A stretch of 64,000 nucleotides of DNA from Methanofollis formosanus (GTDB lineage: Archaea > Halobacteriota > Methanomicrobia > Methanomicrobiales > Methanofollaceae), in assembly GCF_019633745.1 (NCBI RefSeq), contig NZ_CP037968.1:2548789-2612788 (forward strand). The letters are read 5' to 3'. A model generated the notes under the pieces. It had not been told where the DNA came from. It did not search any database and was given only the letters and a program-made list of their open reading frames with translations. Position numbers and translations under genes: made by a program. Positions 1 to 7,970 of the stretch are shown here, piece after piece; positions within the stretch are counted from its first letter, which is position 1; the number at the start of each line of letters is the position of its first letter.

Positions 1-452
1 AGAGCGGTCTTCACCTCAGAGATCTGATAACTCGTTCCTGTATCGTCCTGAACTCTGACCGGCGCGATCACCAGATCGGCCGGCCCGTCCCTGATCCCCC
101 GAAGGGTGATCGTCCCGAGGGCGACACTCGTGCCGTTCCCCTCGGCCCGGTCGCCGAGGTCGACCGCCTCGATCCAGGTCGTTCCGGCCGGGACCGCCCC
201 TCCGCGATGGAGAGGGGCCCAGGCGGGGAACGAGACCGCCGAGACCTCGACGCAGGCGGGGTCGGAGAGCGTGACGGTGAGGTTGTACCCGGAGAGGCCG
301 GCCTCGGCCCCTTCCAGGGTGATGGGAATCTCAACACTCCCTCCCACCGGCACGCGCCCCGGATCCTCGACCCGGAGTTCGGGAGCGGCCTGACAGGCCG
401 CAACAAGGCCGACGAGCGCGATCAGCCAGATGACATATCCAAGACCCTTCAT
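1..452 (-). CDS. Secreted cohesin-domain protein, C-terminus beyond window
   Basis: This open frame starts with ATG at 452 and runs off the left edge, so only about 150 residues are visible. The start overlaps the stop of the upstream protease gene in an ATGA junction, so the two are translationally coupled. Residues 1-22 form a signal peptide with a Cys near the end of the hydrophobic stretch (LVAACQAA), possibly a lipobox-like site. The rest looks like a cohesin-type beta domain (VPVGGSVEIPITLEG, then YNLTVTLSDP, VSAVSFPAW and a later LGTITLRG strand). The same domain occurs near the C-terminus of the neighbouring protease, which also has a dockerin, so the pair may bind each other outside the cell. 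What lies beyond base 1 is unknown. Confidence 0.75.
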   Translation of the reverse strand, partial: MKGLGYVIWLIALVGLVAACQAAPELRVEDPGRVPVGGSVEIPITLEGAEAGLSGYNLTVTLSDPACVEVSAVSFPAWAPLHRGGAVPAGTTWIEAVDLGDRAEGNGTSVALGTITLRGIRDGPADLVIAPVRVQDDTGTSYQISEVKTA

Positions 453-2911
453 CGTTGCACCATACTGTAGAGCGTGTTCACGTCACTGAACCCGATCCTG
501 CCGTTTTTGTCGAAGTCAAAGGCTTCGAGCGGCTGCCGGTCCCTGATGAACCGCAGGTTTCCGGCGTAGAGCGTGACGTCCTCCATGGTGAGGACGCTGT
601 CGCCGTTGACGTCCTCGTAGAGGCCGTCGCCGTCCGGATCGGTGGGCAGAGGATAGGTGCCTCCGTCAGGCCGCGGGAAGGGCCTGATCGGAGCGGACAT
701 CACCGTGATACATCCTGGAGCGACCTCCAGCACGTACTCTCCTTCGCCCGGCCCGATCACCCGGGAATCAGGGTCGGCCGTAACGGCGGTCGTCCCGGCC
801 GCATCGCCCCGCACCGTCAGGGTGCAGAGGGCGACGCCGTCGGGCTGCGAGCGCGGCGGTTGGCCGGTCGCGTTGATCCTGACCGTGTCGTCCGGCAGGG
901 CCGTGTGTTCCTCGTGCTGTACCCATCCGGGGAACGAGACCCCGGTGATCTCCCCGACCGCCGGGTCGGAGAGATTCGCCGTGATGTGGTACTCCAGGAG
1001 CGCGGCGGGTGTGCGGTCGATCACCAGATCGACTTCCATCTCCTCTCCTGCCCGGACCTCCGCAGAGGTGGGGACAAAGGAGAGCGAGAGGTTGGCCGGC
1101 GGTGCCGCAAGGGCATCGAACATCGAGAGCGCATCAGCCCTCCCGTGCCCGTAGACCGGGTCCCATCCGGGCTCTCCCAGGTCGACGGCCGTCTCATAGA
1201 GAACCTTGCGCACCCCGGCCGGAGACGTGTCCCTGTTGATGCCCCATACCGTCGCGACGACGCCCGCGACCGCCGGGGCTGCCGCACTCGTACCAAAGAA
1301 CGTGTTCCCGAACTCGCCGACACCGCTGATACGTGTCCTGTCGACGCCGCAGATGTCGGGTTTCGGCCGCACCTCGAGTTCGGGTCGGGTGACCGTCGCC
1401 GGCCCTTCCGAGGAGAAGATCTCGATCTCGGTCGGGTCGTCGGCCCTGACCGCCCCCACCGCGACGACGCCGGGCACCGCGGGGTGCCCGAAGATGGCGC
1501 CTTCAGGTGTGGCGGCTTGATCATCGAAGAAACCGCCGGTCAGGATGAAAATCTCGAGCGTGCAGGGTTCACCGTCCTGGAGGGCGACCGACAGGTAGAC
1601 CACACCCGGCTCGTCGCCGAAATACTCGACTGCGATCTCCTCCATCGGGACATCGTCGCCGTCCTGGACTTGTGAACTGTTCGCAATCTCGACAAAACGG
1701 TTTCCTTCCCTGGTGACCAGGAAGAGGTCGTAGTCGCTCGATGCACTTCCCCAGGGCTCGTCCCACTGGAGGAAGATCTGCAGCGGCATGGTCTGCATCC
1801 CTTCGGCAGGCGGCTCGACCACGGCCCTGATGAGGTTGCTCCCTTCGCTGAAGAGATGATACCCCCGGCCGTCGTCCCTGAAGGGGCCCTCATAGTGCCC
1901 CAACGCATCGTTCCCTGCGGCAGAGATATAGACGAGATCCTCGTTCTCCACGACCTCGTGCACGTACGAGGCGACGTACCCGTCCTCGAAGTACGGTTCG
2001 TCGAACCACCCGATGTCGTCGCAGATGACGTCGCACCCGGCGCCGACCAGGGCAGAGATCGCCGTGACGAAGGTGAGTTTGTTGGTCCAGCCGCTGTGGA
2101 AAAAGAGGTCTGCGCCGGGCGCCGTGTCATGGACGACCTCGAGCATGGCGGTACCTTCGTCGATGCCGTCGATGTCGTACAGGATCTGGACCGTGGGCGG
2201 CAGGTCGCCCGAGGCAACCGCCTCCCGCCACTGGTCGGCGCTGTCGGAGACGATCCCGACCTTCATCCCTTCGCCGCCGTAACCGGTCTCCTTACGCACT
2301 GCTGCAGTTTTGAGGATCACATCGCTCTCGCTTGCGACCGAGCCCGCATAGACCGCCGGAGGAGTCACGCTCTCGATCCGCCTGACGTCTTCAAGGGACG
2401 CAAGGTCACCGAGCCGATCGGTCCTCACCCATGCCGCCGCGACATAGCGCTCCTCGTCCCGGTCGGTGACCTCGCCGTAGGGGTCGACGACATCGGTCGG
2501 TACCCCTTCGTTGAGCCAGACATAGACATAGACCTGGAACGTCCCGTCGTCGGTATGGGCGGTTGAGGTTCGCGGGAGTGCGGGGACGAACGCCGCCGCC
2601 GGCGGTGCGGCGCGCGTCGTCATGGCCGGTCCGTGCTCCTGACCGTCCCGCACAACTTGCACGAGTTCGGTCGGGAGTTTCTCCTCTGCCGGGGAGAGCC
2701 CGGACTTGAATGTCCTGCTCTCGTTTCTCATCGAGATCCAGAGATCCGATCCCTGGTCTCCGGCCTGAGCCAGCGAAGCTTCCCCTGCAGTTCCGTCCTG
2801 AAGACCCGCACCGTGGGCCAGAGCCGGGCAGCAGAGGATCACCATCGCTACGAATAAAAGCGCCGGCACTCGTACAAACCCAGCGGTCACAGGACCCCCC
2901 CTTTCCTTCAT
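449..2911 (-). CDS. Secreted subtilisin/sedolisin-like protease with cohesin and dockerin domains
   Basis: 820 residues. I chose the ATG at 2911 because it follows a clear GGAGAGGT site and opens a signal peptide (hydrophobic run LLFVAMVILCCPALAHGAG); an in-frame ATG at 2971 only adds residues ahead of it. A peptidase S8/S53-type domain covers about residues 210-620: Asp region KVGIVSDS (about 223), oxyanion Asn in AAGND (about 334) and the Ser motif GTSAAAP (about 542). The usual His motif HGTH is replaced by EGTAM, putting Glu252 at the His position as in sedolisins; this is the S53-like branch of the fold. A cohesin-like beta domain follows (about 630-740), then a type I dockerin with two calcium loops (DPDGDGLYEDVNGD and DFDKNGRIGFSDVN). 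Probably an extracellular peptidase attached through cohesin-dockerin contacts. Its gene is coupled to the cohesin gene downstream. Confidence 0.85.
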   Translation of the reverse strand: MKERGGPVTAGFVRVPALLFVAMVILCCPALAHGAGLQDGTAGEASLAQAGDQGSDLWISMRNESRTFKSGLSPAEEKLPTELVQVVRDGQEHGPAMTTRAAPPAAAFVPALPRTSTAHTDDGTFQVYVYVWLNEGVPTDVVDPYGEVTDRDEERYVAAAWVRTDRLGDLASLEDVRRIESVTPPAVYAGSVASESDVILKTAAVRKETGYGGEGMKVGIVSDSADQWREAVASGDLPPTVQILYDIDGIDEGTAMLEVVHDTAPGADLFFHSGWTNKLTFVTAISALVGAGCDVICDDIGWFDEPYFEDGYVASYVHEVVENEDLVYISAAGNDALGHYEGPFRDDGRGYHLFSEGSNLIRAVVEPPAEGMQTMPLQIFLQWDEPWGSASSDYDLFLVTREGNRFVEIANSSQVQDGDDVPMEEIAVEYFGDEPGVVYLSVALQDGEPCTLEIFILTGGFFDDQAATPEGAIFGHPAVPGVVAVGAVRADDPTEIEIFSSEGPATVTRPELEVRPKPDICGVDRTRISGVGEFGNTFFGTSAAAPAVAGVVATVWGINRDTSPAGVRKVLYETAVDLGEPGWDPVYGHGRADALSMFDALAAPPANLSLSFVPTSAEVRAGEEMEVDLVIDRTPAALLEYHITANLSDPAVGEITGVSFPGWVQHEEHTALPDDTVRINATGQPPRSQPDGVALCTLTVRGDAAGTTAVTADPDSRVIGPGEGEYVLEVAPGCITVMSAPIRPFPRPDGGTYPLPTDPDGDGLYEDVNGDSVLTMEDVTLYAGNLRFIRDRQPLEAFDFDKNGRIGFSDVNTLYSMVQR

Positions 2912-3070
2912 GACCTCTCCGTGGACTGGAAGGCAGCCTCTGGTCTCTCGGGTCTGCTGGCGGGTGATCACCTCGATACGGCCGTTGCGTGACCGCGTGA
3001 TTCCCGTGTCGGTTGAATAGGCGTTGTGCTCTGGCCTACCATCCAGTGTGGTGTATACCTGAGGAAATAC

Positions 3071-3080
3071 TATTTAAACT
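3071..3080 (-). promoter_or_regulatory. TATA-like box for protease/cohesin operon
   Basis: On the minus strand the sequence reads AGTTTAAATA inside an AT-rich island in GC-rich DNA. It would place transcription start near 3045 and leave a 5' leader of about 130 bases before the ATG at 2911. The box is nearly palindromic, so plus-strand use cannot be excluded. Confidence 0.4.
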
Positions 3081-3298
3081 TTATCTGTTCGCAGGGGGGG
3101 AGACGAACCGGTATTTCGCGGGAAATTTCAGGAGAGCAGGGGACAGGTGCCCCCTCCTCTCTTGATGTTCCTGTAAACTCAGGAATAAGCCCGGTTCACG
3201 CCGCAAACATACCAATGAAATGTTTTTTGTGGTAATCGGTCATGGAATGGATGTACGTCCCGGGCATGCCGGATGGGAATTTTTTATGACAGATCTCC

Positions 3299-3945
3299 GG
3301 GGACGGCACGGGCGCGTGATCCCCCTGATAATGGATCGGCTCTCTCCTGTTCAGGTTCTATCCTCGGGGTCATGAAAAAGGGACGGCGTGACGATCAGAA
3401 CGTGCCGTCCCCCTCATCTTCGGATCTGTTCTGCCATTTCGCGAAAAGATAGTGCGGGGGACGGCACGGGGCGCGTGATCCGCTGAGAATGGATCAGCAC
3501 TCTCCCGTCCCGGTTCTATCTTCGGGGTCATGCCGACAGGAAAGGTACGATGATCAGAACGTGCCGTCCTCCTCATCTTCGGATCTGTTCTGCCATTTCG
3601 CGAAAAGATAGGACGGGGGACGGCACGGCGCGTGATCCGCTGAGAATGGATCAGCACTCTCCCGTCCCGGTTCTATCTTCGGGGTCATGAAAACAGAACA
3701 ACGTGATGATCCACAAACGTGCCGTCCCTGATCATCGAATCTGTTCTGGTATTTCGCGAAAAGATAGGAGGTGGGACGGCACGGGACGCGTGATCCTGCT
3801 GAAACTGGATCGGCACTCTCCCGTCCCGGTTCTATCTTCAGGGTCATGAAAACAGAACGGCGTGATGATCCGAACGTGCCGTCCCCGCCTCTCTTCATGC
3901 GAGATTGTGATGAAGATTCTGCGGTGGGGAGCGGCACAGTCTGAT
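3299..3945 (+). repeat. Repeat array A: four units of about 158 bases
   Basis: Four tandem copies of a palindrome-rich unit. The shared word GGGTCATG places the units with CATG at 3371, 3529, 3686 and 3845, spacings of 158, 157 and 159 bases. Each unit has CCGTCC facing GGACGG around TCTATCTTCGGGGTCATG, then CGTGCCGTCC facing GGACGGCACG around a segment with TTTCGCGAAAAGATAG. The fourth unit decays after about 3920. Short open frames here are not conserved between units, so I read it as non-coding. The array fills most of the gap between the protease promoter and the 3' end of thrS; about 3100-3298 and 3946-4064 hold nothing else I recognise. Arrays B and C carry the same unit. Confidence 0.85.
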
Positions 3946-4064
3946 CATCACACCTCTCATACCAGTCGCGCCGGGGACGCGCTCCCGATGAGGGATGCGG
4001 GAAGGTGGAAAGACGACCCTGAAGGGGGGCGTTCAGTAAAAAGTATGGGGGAGGGAAACCGCTC

Positions 4065-5897
4065 TCAGATGAAGCGCGGTCTCTTGCTGAGGTTTTTCGG
4101 AGTGTAGATCGGCCTGACTGGTTTGCCGGCACACTCTTCCTGCACCGCGGCGACGAGTTCCTCCGCGGTCATCTCCTCTTTGTGCGGCTTCTTCGGCTCG
4201 GAGAGTTTCCTGACCGTGACAGTGAGTTTCCCCTCCTCCATCTCGCGGTCGCCGATGACGGCCACGTAGGGGACCCACTCGGTCCCGGCGCCCCTGACCT
4301 TCTTGTTCATCGACTCGTCGCGGTCGTCGACGTCGGCCCTGACGCCGGCGGCGGTGAGCTGCTTGCAGAGGTCCTCGGCATAGGCCACGTGCCGCTCGGC
4401 CACCGGCACGAACCGCACCTGGGTCGGGGAGAGCCAGGTCGGGAGGCGGGGCACATCCTGGTAGGCGGTGTTCTCGAGCATCGCGCAGATGACGCGCTCG
4501 ATCGAACCGGTCGGTGAGCAGTGGAGGATCGGCGGGTGGACGTCTTCGTTGTCGGCGCGGTACGAGATCTCGAAACGCTTCGCGCTCTCCACATCGATCT
4601 GCACGGTCGGGTTCTCGATCGGCCGGCCCTGCCCGTCGATCGCAGCGAGGTCGACCTTGGCGATCCAGTAGTGGACCCGGTCGGAGAGGATCTCGACGAG
4701 CAGCGGGACGCCCGACTCCTTCACGATCTTCCTGGCCCAGGCCTCGTGCTCGTCCCAGAAGTCCTGGGTGCAACGGAAGATCCCGACGAGCGGGGTTTCG
4801 AGGTCGCGGCCGGTCTGCCAGCCCATCTTGAGCTGCTCCTCAAAGCACGCGAGGGCGTTGTCCATGTCCAGACAGAGGGTGTGCATATCGGGCATCGTGA
4901 AGGCCCGCAGCCTCTTGAGCCCGATCACCTCGCCGCGCTGCTCGTGCCTGAACGAGTAGGTGGAGAGCTCGTACATCTTCATCGGGAGGGTGTTGGGGGA
5001 GATGTGCATGTCCCGCATGAAGGAGAACATCCCGAAGCAGGCGGCAAAGCGGAGCATCATGTTCCGGTTCCCGCTCTTGAAGCGGTACTGCCGCTCGCCG
5101 AACTTCGCGGCATGCTCGGAGATCGCCGGGTCGGCGAGGTCGTACATCACCGGGGTCTCGACCGGCATCCCGCCGTAGTCGAGGACCAGGCCCAGGACAT
5201 AGTCTCCCAGGAGGTCGCGGACAAGCCTGCCTTTCGGCATCCAGCGGAGGTGGCCGACGTCCGAGGCGGGCTCGTAGTCGACGAGTTCCTTGGAGCGCAT
5301 CAGGTCGACGTGCACCGGTTCGCCGCCGGCCGAGACGGGCTTGCCGAGTTCTTTCTTGACGAGCGCACCGAAGGGAGTCTCGTCGCAGCACGCCTCGGCG
5401 TCCAGGCGCTCGCCCTCGGGCGTGAGGACGAAGAACGTGTGGGTGACCTCCTTCTTGGCCGGCTTCGCTTCCTCGCTCCCGCCGGGCACGATGGTCCGGG
5501 AGAGCTCGGAGAGGGGGTGGCCCTTGCACGAGAGGGTGAAGGCCTTGTACCAGCCGAAAGGCGCCCGCTTCACGGTGAGGCCGATGGTCTTGAGTCCGGT
5601 CTCGATCTCCTGGAGCGCCTTCTTGGCGGTCTCGGGTTTCGAGAGGTCCGCGCTCAGATGGGCATACGGATAGACGAGCACCCGCTCGGTCTTGAGCTGC
5701 TCGGCGGTCTTTGTGATCTCCGCGACCGCCTGGCCGATGACGTCCTCGATGTCCTCTTCGTCGATTGATTCAACGGCACAGAAGGCGACGAGGGCCTCGT
5801 CGAAGGCGTCCTCAAGGACCGCGCCCTCTTCCGCGACCGGCGTCTTTTTCTGCGCCTGGTAGTCGATATGGTCAGAGTGTATTAAGAGAAGCCGCAT
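4065..5897 (-). CDS. thrS: Threonyl-tRNA synthetase, archaeal type
   Basis: 610 residues. It charges tRNA-Thr with threonine in the cytoplasm. The start [10 protein letters not shown] is the normal start of archaeal ThrRS and follows AAGGGGT; the frame stays open upstream but that part overlaps dcd and is not protein-like. Residues 1-140 are the archaea-specific editing domain (D-aminoacyl-tRNA deacylase fold). Class II catalytic core follows at about 190-500, including the [17 protein letters not shown] region and motif 3 near [12 protein letters not shown], then an anticodon-binding domain that ends in [13 protein letters not shown]. Last gene of the eight-gene minus-strand operon that begins with gatC, 50 bases after dcd. 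A T-run on the minus strand at about 4039-4043 may end transcription. Confidence 0.95.
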   Translation of the reverse strand: MRLLLIHSDHIDYQAQKKTPVAEEGAVLEDAFDEALVAFCAVESIDEEDIEDVIGQAVAEITKTAEQLKTERVLVYPYAHLSADLSKPETAKKALQEIETGLKTIGLTVKRAPFGWYKAFTLSCKGHPLSELSRTIVPGGSEEAKPAKKEVTHTFFVLTPEGERLDAEACCDETPFGALVKKELGKPVSAGGEPVHVDLMRSKELVDYEPASDVGHLRWMPKGRLVRDLLGDYVLGLVLDYGGMPVETPVMYDLADPAISEHAAKFGERQYRFKSGNRNMMLRFAACFGMFSFMRDMHISPNTLPMKMYELSTYSFRHEQRGEVIGLKRLRAFTMPDMHTLCLDMDNALACFEEQLKMGWQTGRDLETPLVGIFRCTQDFWDEHEAWARKIVKESGVPLLVEILSDRVHYWIAKVDLAAIDGQGRPIENPTVQIDVESAKRFEISYRADNEDVHPPILHCSPTGSIERVICAMLENTAYQDVPRLPTWLSPTQVRFVPVAERHVAYAEDLCKQLTAAGVRADVDDRDESMNKKVRGAGTEWVPYVAVIGDREMEEGKLTVTVRKLSEPKKPHKEEMTAEELVAAVQEECAGKPVRPIYTPKNLSKRPRFI

Positions 5898-5947
5898 GGA
5901 ATACCCCTTTTCTCTGGATCTCCGTAGATATTTTTCATTCCCTCTAT

Positions 5948-6517
5948 TTATTCCTTCGAACCCTGGCTGCGCTCGTTCTCGTGATAGCGCGAGAGGGTCG
6001 CCTGCCGCTGGCCCATGTACTTGGCGCCCTTCTTGAGATTGTACGGCTGGTCGGCCCGTTCGGTGGTGTAGAAGACCAGTTGTCCGACCGGCATCCCGGC
6101 GTACATCCTGACCGGCCGCTGGTTGACATTGCACATCTCGAGGGTGATCGTCCCCTCGAACCCGGCGTCGATCCACCCGCCGGTCTGGTGGAGTTCGATC
6201 CCGAGGCGCGCAATGGAACTCTTGCCCTCGATGCTCGCGACCACATTGTCCGGGAGGGTGATCGCCTCGTAGGTCTCGGCAAGGATGAAGGCGCCGGGCT
6301 GCATGACGATCGAAGCCGCGTGTTTTTCCTGGACCCGTGCGGTGACGCTCTCCTTCTCGTAGGGATCGATGACGTCCTCTCCGGGTTCGTACCAGACAAA
6401 ATGGTCCCCGAGCCTGATGTCCAGGGAGTTGGGCTGGATGAGGGTCGGGTCATAGGGGTCGATCCCGATCTGCCCCCGTCTGATCCGGTCCTCGATCTGC
6501 CAGTCGACAAGAATCAT
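5948..6517 (-). CDS. dcd: dCTP deaminase (possibly bifunctional dCTP deaminase/dUTPase)
   Basis: 189 residues, normal length. It converts dCTP to dUTP, and bifunctional archaeal forms go on to dUMP, supplying thymidylate synthesis. The trimeric dUTPase-fold signature is clear: [10 protein letters not shown], then [19 protein letters not shown] with the catalytic Glu in the EGTITLEM part. The HQT-GWIDAGF form resembles the bifunctional Methanocaldococcus enzyme more than the single-function E. coli one, so bifunctionality is possible but inferred. It sits between trmJ (18 bases upstream) and thrS in one operon. Confidence 0.93.
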   Translation of the reverse strand: MILVDWQIEDRIRRGQIGIDPYDPTLIQPNSLDIRLGDHFVWYEPGEDVIDPYEKESVTARVQEKHAASIVMQPGAFILAETYEAITLPDNVVASIEGKSSIARLGIELHQTGGWIDAGFEGTITLEMCNVNQRPVRMYAGMPVGQLVFYTTERADQPYNLKKGAKYMGQRQATLSRYHENERSQGSKE

Positions 6518-6535
6518 TGAGTAGAGGTTTCGCGC

Positions 6536-7258
6536 TCAGGGAGAATTAAGATGTCCCTCTGACCCGTCATGCTCGATGTGCCACTCGGCCCTGCGCAGGA
6601 TCCCGTGGAGGGTCGAGACCTCGCGCGTCGTCAGCGCCGTCCGTCCGAGGATGCGGCGGAGCATCAGCAGGGTGTTCTCGCGTTTGTGGTCCGGGTGGTC
6701 GATATGAGCCAGAAACATCCCGAAATGATCGATGAGCGCCTCGCGCTCGGTCTTGCCCGCGATCCGGTAGGTGCCGCGGGGGAGGTGGGCGAGTTCGTAG
6801 CAGACGATCCCCACCGCATGGGAGAGGTTCATGATCGGGTAGATCTCGGAGGTCGGGATGGTGCAGATGAGGTCGCAGCGCGAGACCTCCTCGTTGTTGA
6901 GGCCCCAGTTCTCCCGGCCGAAGAGGATGCTCACCCGGCCGTCGACCTTGCCGACGATCTCGCGCAGCTCGCCCGGCGTGTAGTAGGGCATCCGCATCGA
7001 GGTGCAGACCGACTTGGAGAGTTCGCCGGTCGTTGCCACGACCAGGTCGCTCTCCGCGAAGACTTCGTTCAGCGTTTTTCGTTCGGCGTTCTCCAGGACA
7101 TCGCGCGCGTGCGAGGAGCGGGCGAGGGCGTCGTCGCCGATCTCGCAGGGGTCGACGAGGACGAGGCGGGTGAACCCGAAGTTCTTCATCACCCGCGCCG
7201 CAAAACCGACGTTCCCTTCGTACAGGGGTTGGACCAGGACGATCTCGACCTCTGGCAT
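6536..7258 (-). CDS. trmJ: TrmJ-like tRNA 2'-O-methyltransferase (SPOUT)
   Basis: 240 residues. The SpoU/SPOUT fold is shown by VEIVLVQPLYEGNVGFAARV near the N-terminus, the ILFGRENWGLNNEEV knot motif at about 112-126, and IPTSEIYPIMNLSHAVGIV at about 135-155. These match TrmJ, which methylates the 2'-OH of nucleotide 32 in tRNA. The C-terminal helical segment (ENTLLMLRRILGR) also fits. The gene lies 10 bases after the GGGP synthase gene in the same operon as aminoacyl-tRNA genes. Closely related rRNA methyltransferases cannot be excluded by eye, but length and motifs favour TrmJ. Confidence 0.88.
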   Translation of the reverse strand: MPEVEIVLVQPLYEGNVGFAARVMKNFGFTRLVLVDPCEIGDDALARSSHARDVLENAERKTLNEVFAESDLVVATTGELSKSVCTSMRMPYYTPGELREIVGKVDGRVSILFGRENWGLNNEEVSRCDLICTIPTSEIYPIMNLSHAVGIVCYELAHLPRGTYRIAGKTEREALIDHFGMFLAHIDHPDHKRENTLLMLRRILGRTALTTREVSTLHGILRRAEWHIEHDGSEGHLNSP

Positions 7259-7268
7259 GGACGCACTC

Positions 7269-7967
7269 CTACTGGACGGCCTTCACCGTCGCCTTCAGGG
7301 TGCCGGCGCCCTTCTCGTAGACGGCGTTGCCGACGACGATGGTGTCGGCGTACTGCGCCATCTCAGCCGCCCGTTCGGCCGAGTTGATCCCGCCGCCATA
7401 GTAGAGGACGGCGTCCTCGACCATCTCGGAGGCCGCCTGCACGACCGCCGGGTCGCCGTAGGTGCCCGAGTACTCGATGTACACGATCGGGAAATGGAAG
7501 TAGCGCTCCGCGCACCCGGCATAGGCCGCCACTTCCCTGGGGGAGAGGTCGCAGACCGCCCTGGTCACCCGCCCGACGGCGGAGGCCGGGTTGAGGACGA
7601 TGTAGGCCTCGGGCACGACCCGCTCCCAGGGGATCGCGGGGTCGTTGAGGACCCACTGCTGGTGTTTGCCGACGACCCACCTGGCGTCCGGGGTGTTGAG
7701 GACGCTCGGGACAAAGAGCATATCGACGCCGTCGAAGACCGCGCCCGAGGGGTCGGCGGGTTCGACGACGAGGGGGACGCCGTAGCCCTGCACCTGCTCG
7801 CGGAGGTCGGCGAGGTTCTCGGGGGTGACGTTGAGGGTGCCGGAGAGGAGGATGGCGTCGGTCCCTGAGGTCGCCACCTCCTCGACGATCGCCTGGTCGA
7901 GGTGTTTGTCGGGGTCGAGTTTGGTTACGTGTCTCCAGTTTTTCCAGTCCGTATGCATGCCGTTCAC
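7269..7967 (-). CDS. Geranylgeranylglyceryl phosphate synthase
   Basis: 232 residues from a GTG at 7967, or 229 from the ATG at 7958. It makes the first ether bond of archaeal membrane lipids from glycerol-1-phosphate and geranylgeranyl diphosphate. The PcrB/GGGPS TIM barrel is seen in KLDPDKHLDQ near the start, LLSGTLNVT, VEPADPSGAVF, the phosphate-binding YIEYSGTYGDP loop, LYYGGGINSAERA and DTIVVGNAVYE. The gene starts 3 bases after the topA stop, so it is part of the operon. Strong marker that the DNA is archaeal. Confidence 0.93.
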   Translation of the reverse strand: MNGMHTDWKNWRHVTKLDPDKHLDQAIVEEVATSGTDAILLSGTLNVTPENLADLREQVQGYGVPLVVEPADPSGAVFDGVDMLFVPSVLNTPDARWVVGKHQQWVLNDPAIPWERVVPEAYIVLNPASAVGRVTRAVCDLSPREVAAYAGCAERYFHFPIVYIEYSGTYGDPAVVQAASEMVEDAVLYYGGGINSAERAAEMAQYADTIVVGNAVYEKGAGTLKATVKAVQ

Positions 7968-7970
7968 GTC

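Noticed and set aside
3026-3235. 69-codon gene upstream of array A
   Set aside because: No domain, no ribosome site, and it spans the TATA-like box used by the protease operon.
3370-4132. Short proteins encoded in repeat array A
   Set aside because: The apparent frames repeat the unit itself (words such as IEPGRESADPFSA), shift between units and have no start signals. They arise from the repeat sequence.
5898-6176. N-terminal extension of threonyl-tRNA synthetase
   Set aside because: The extension overlaps dcd in another frame and is not protein-like; the start at 5897 matches the family and has a ribosome site.
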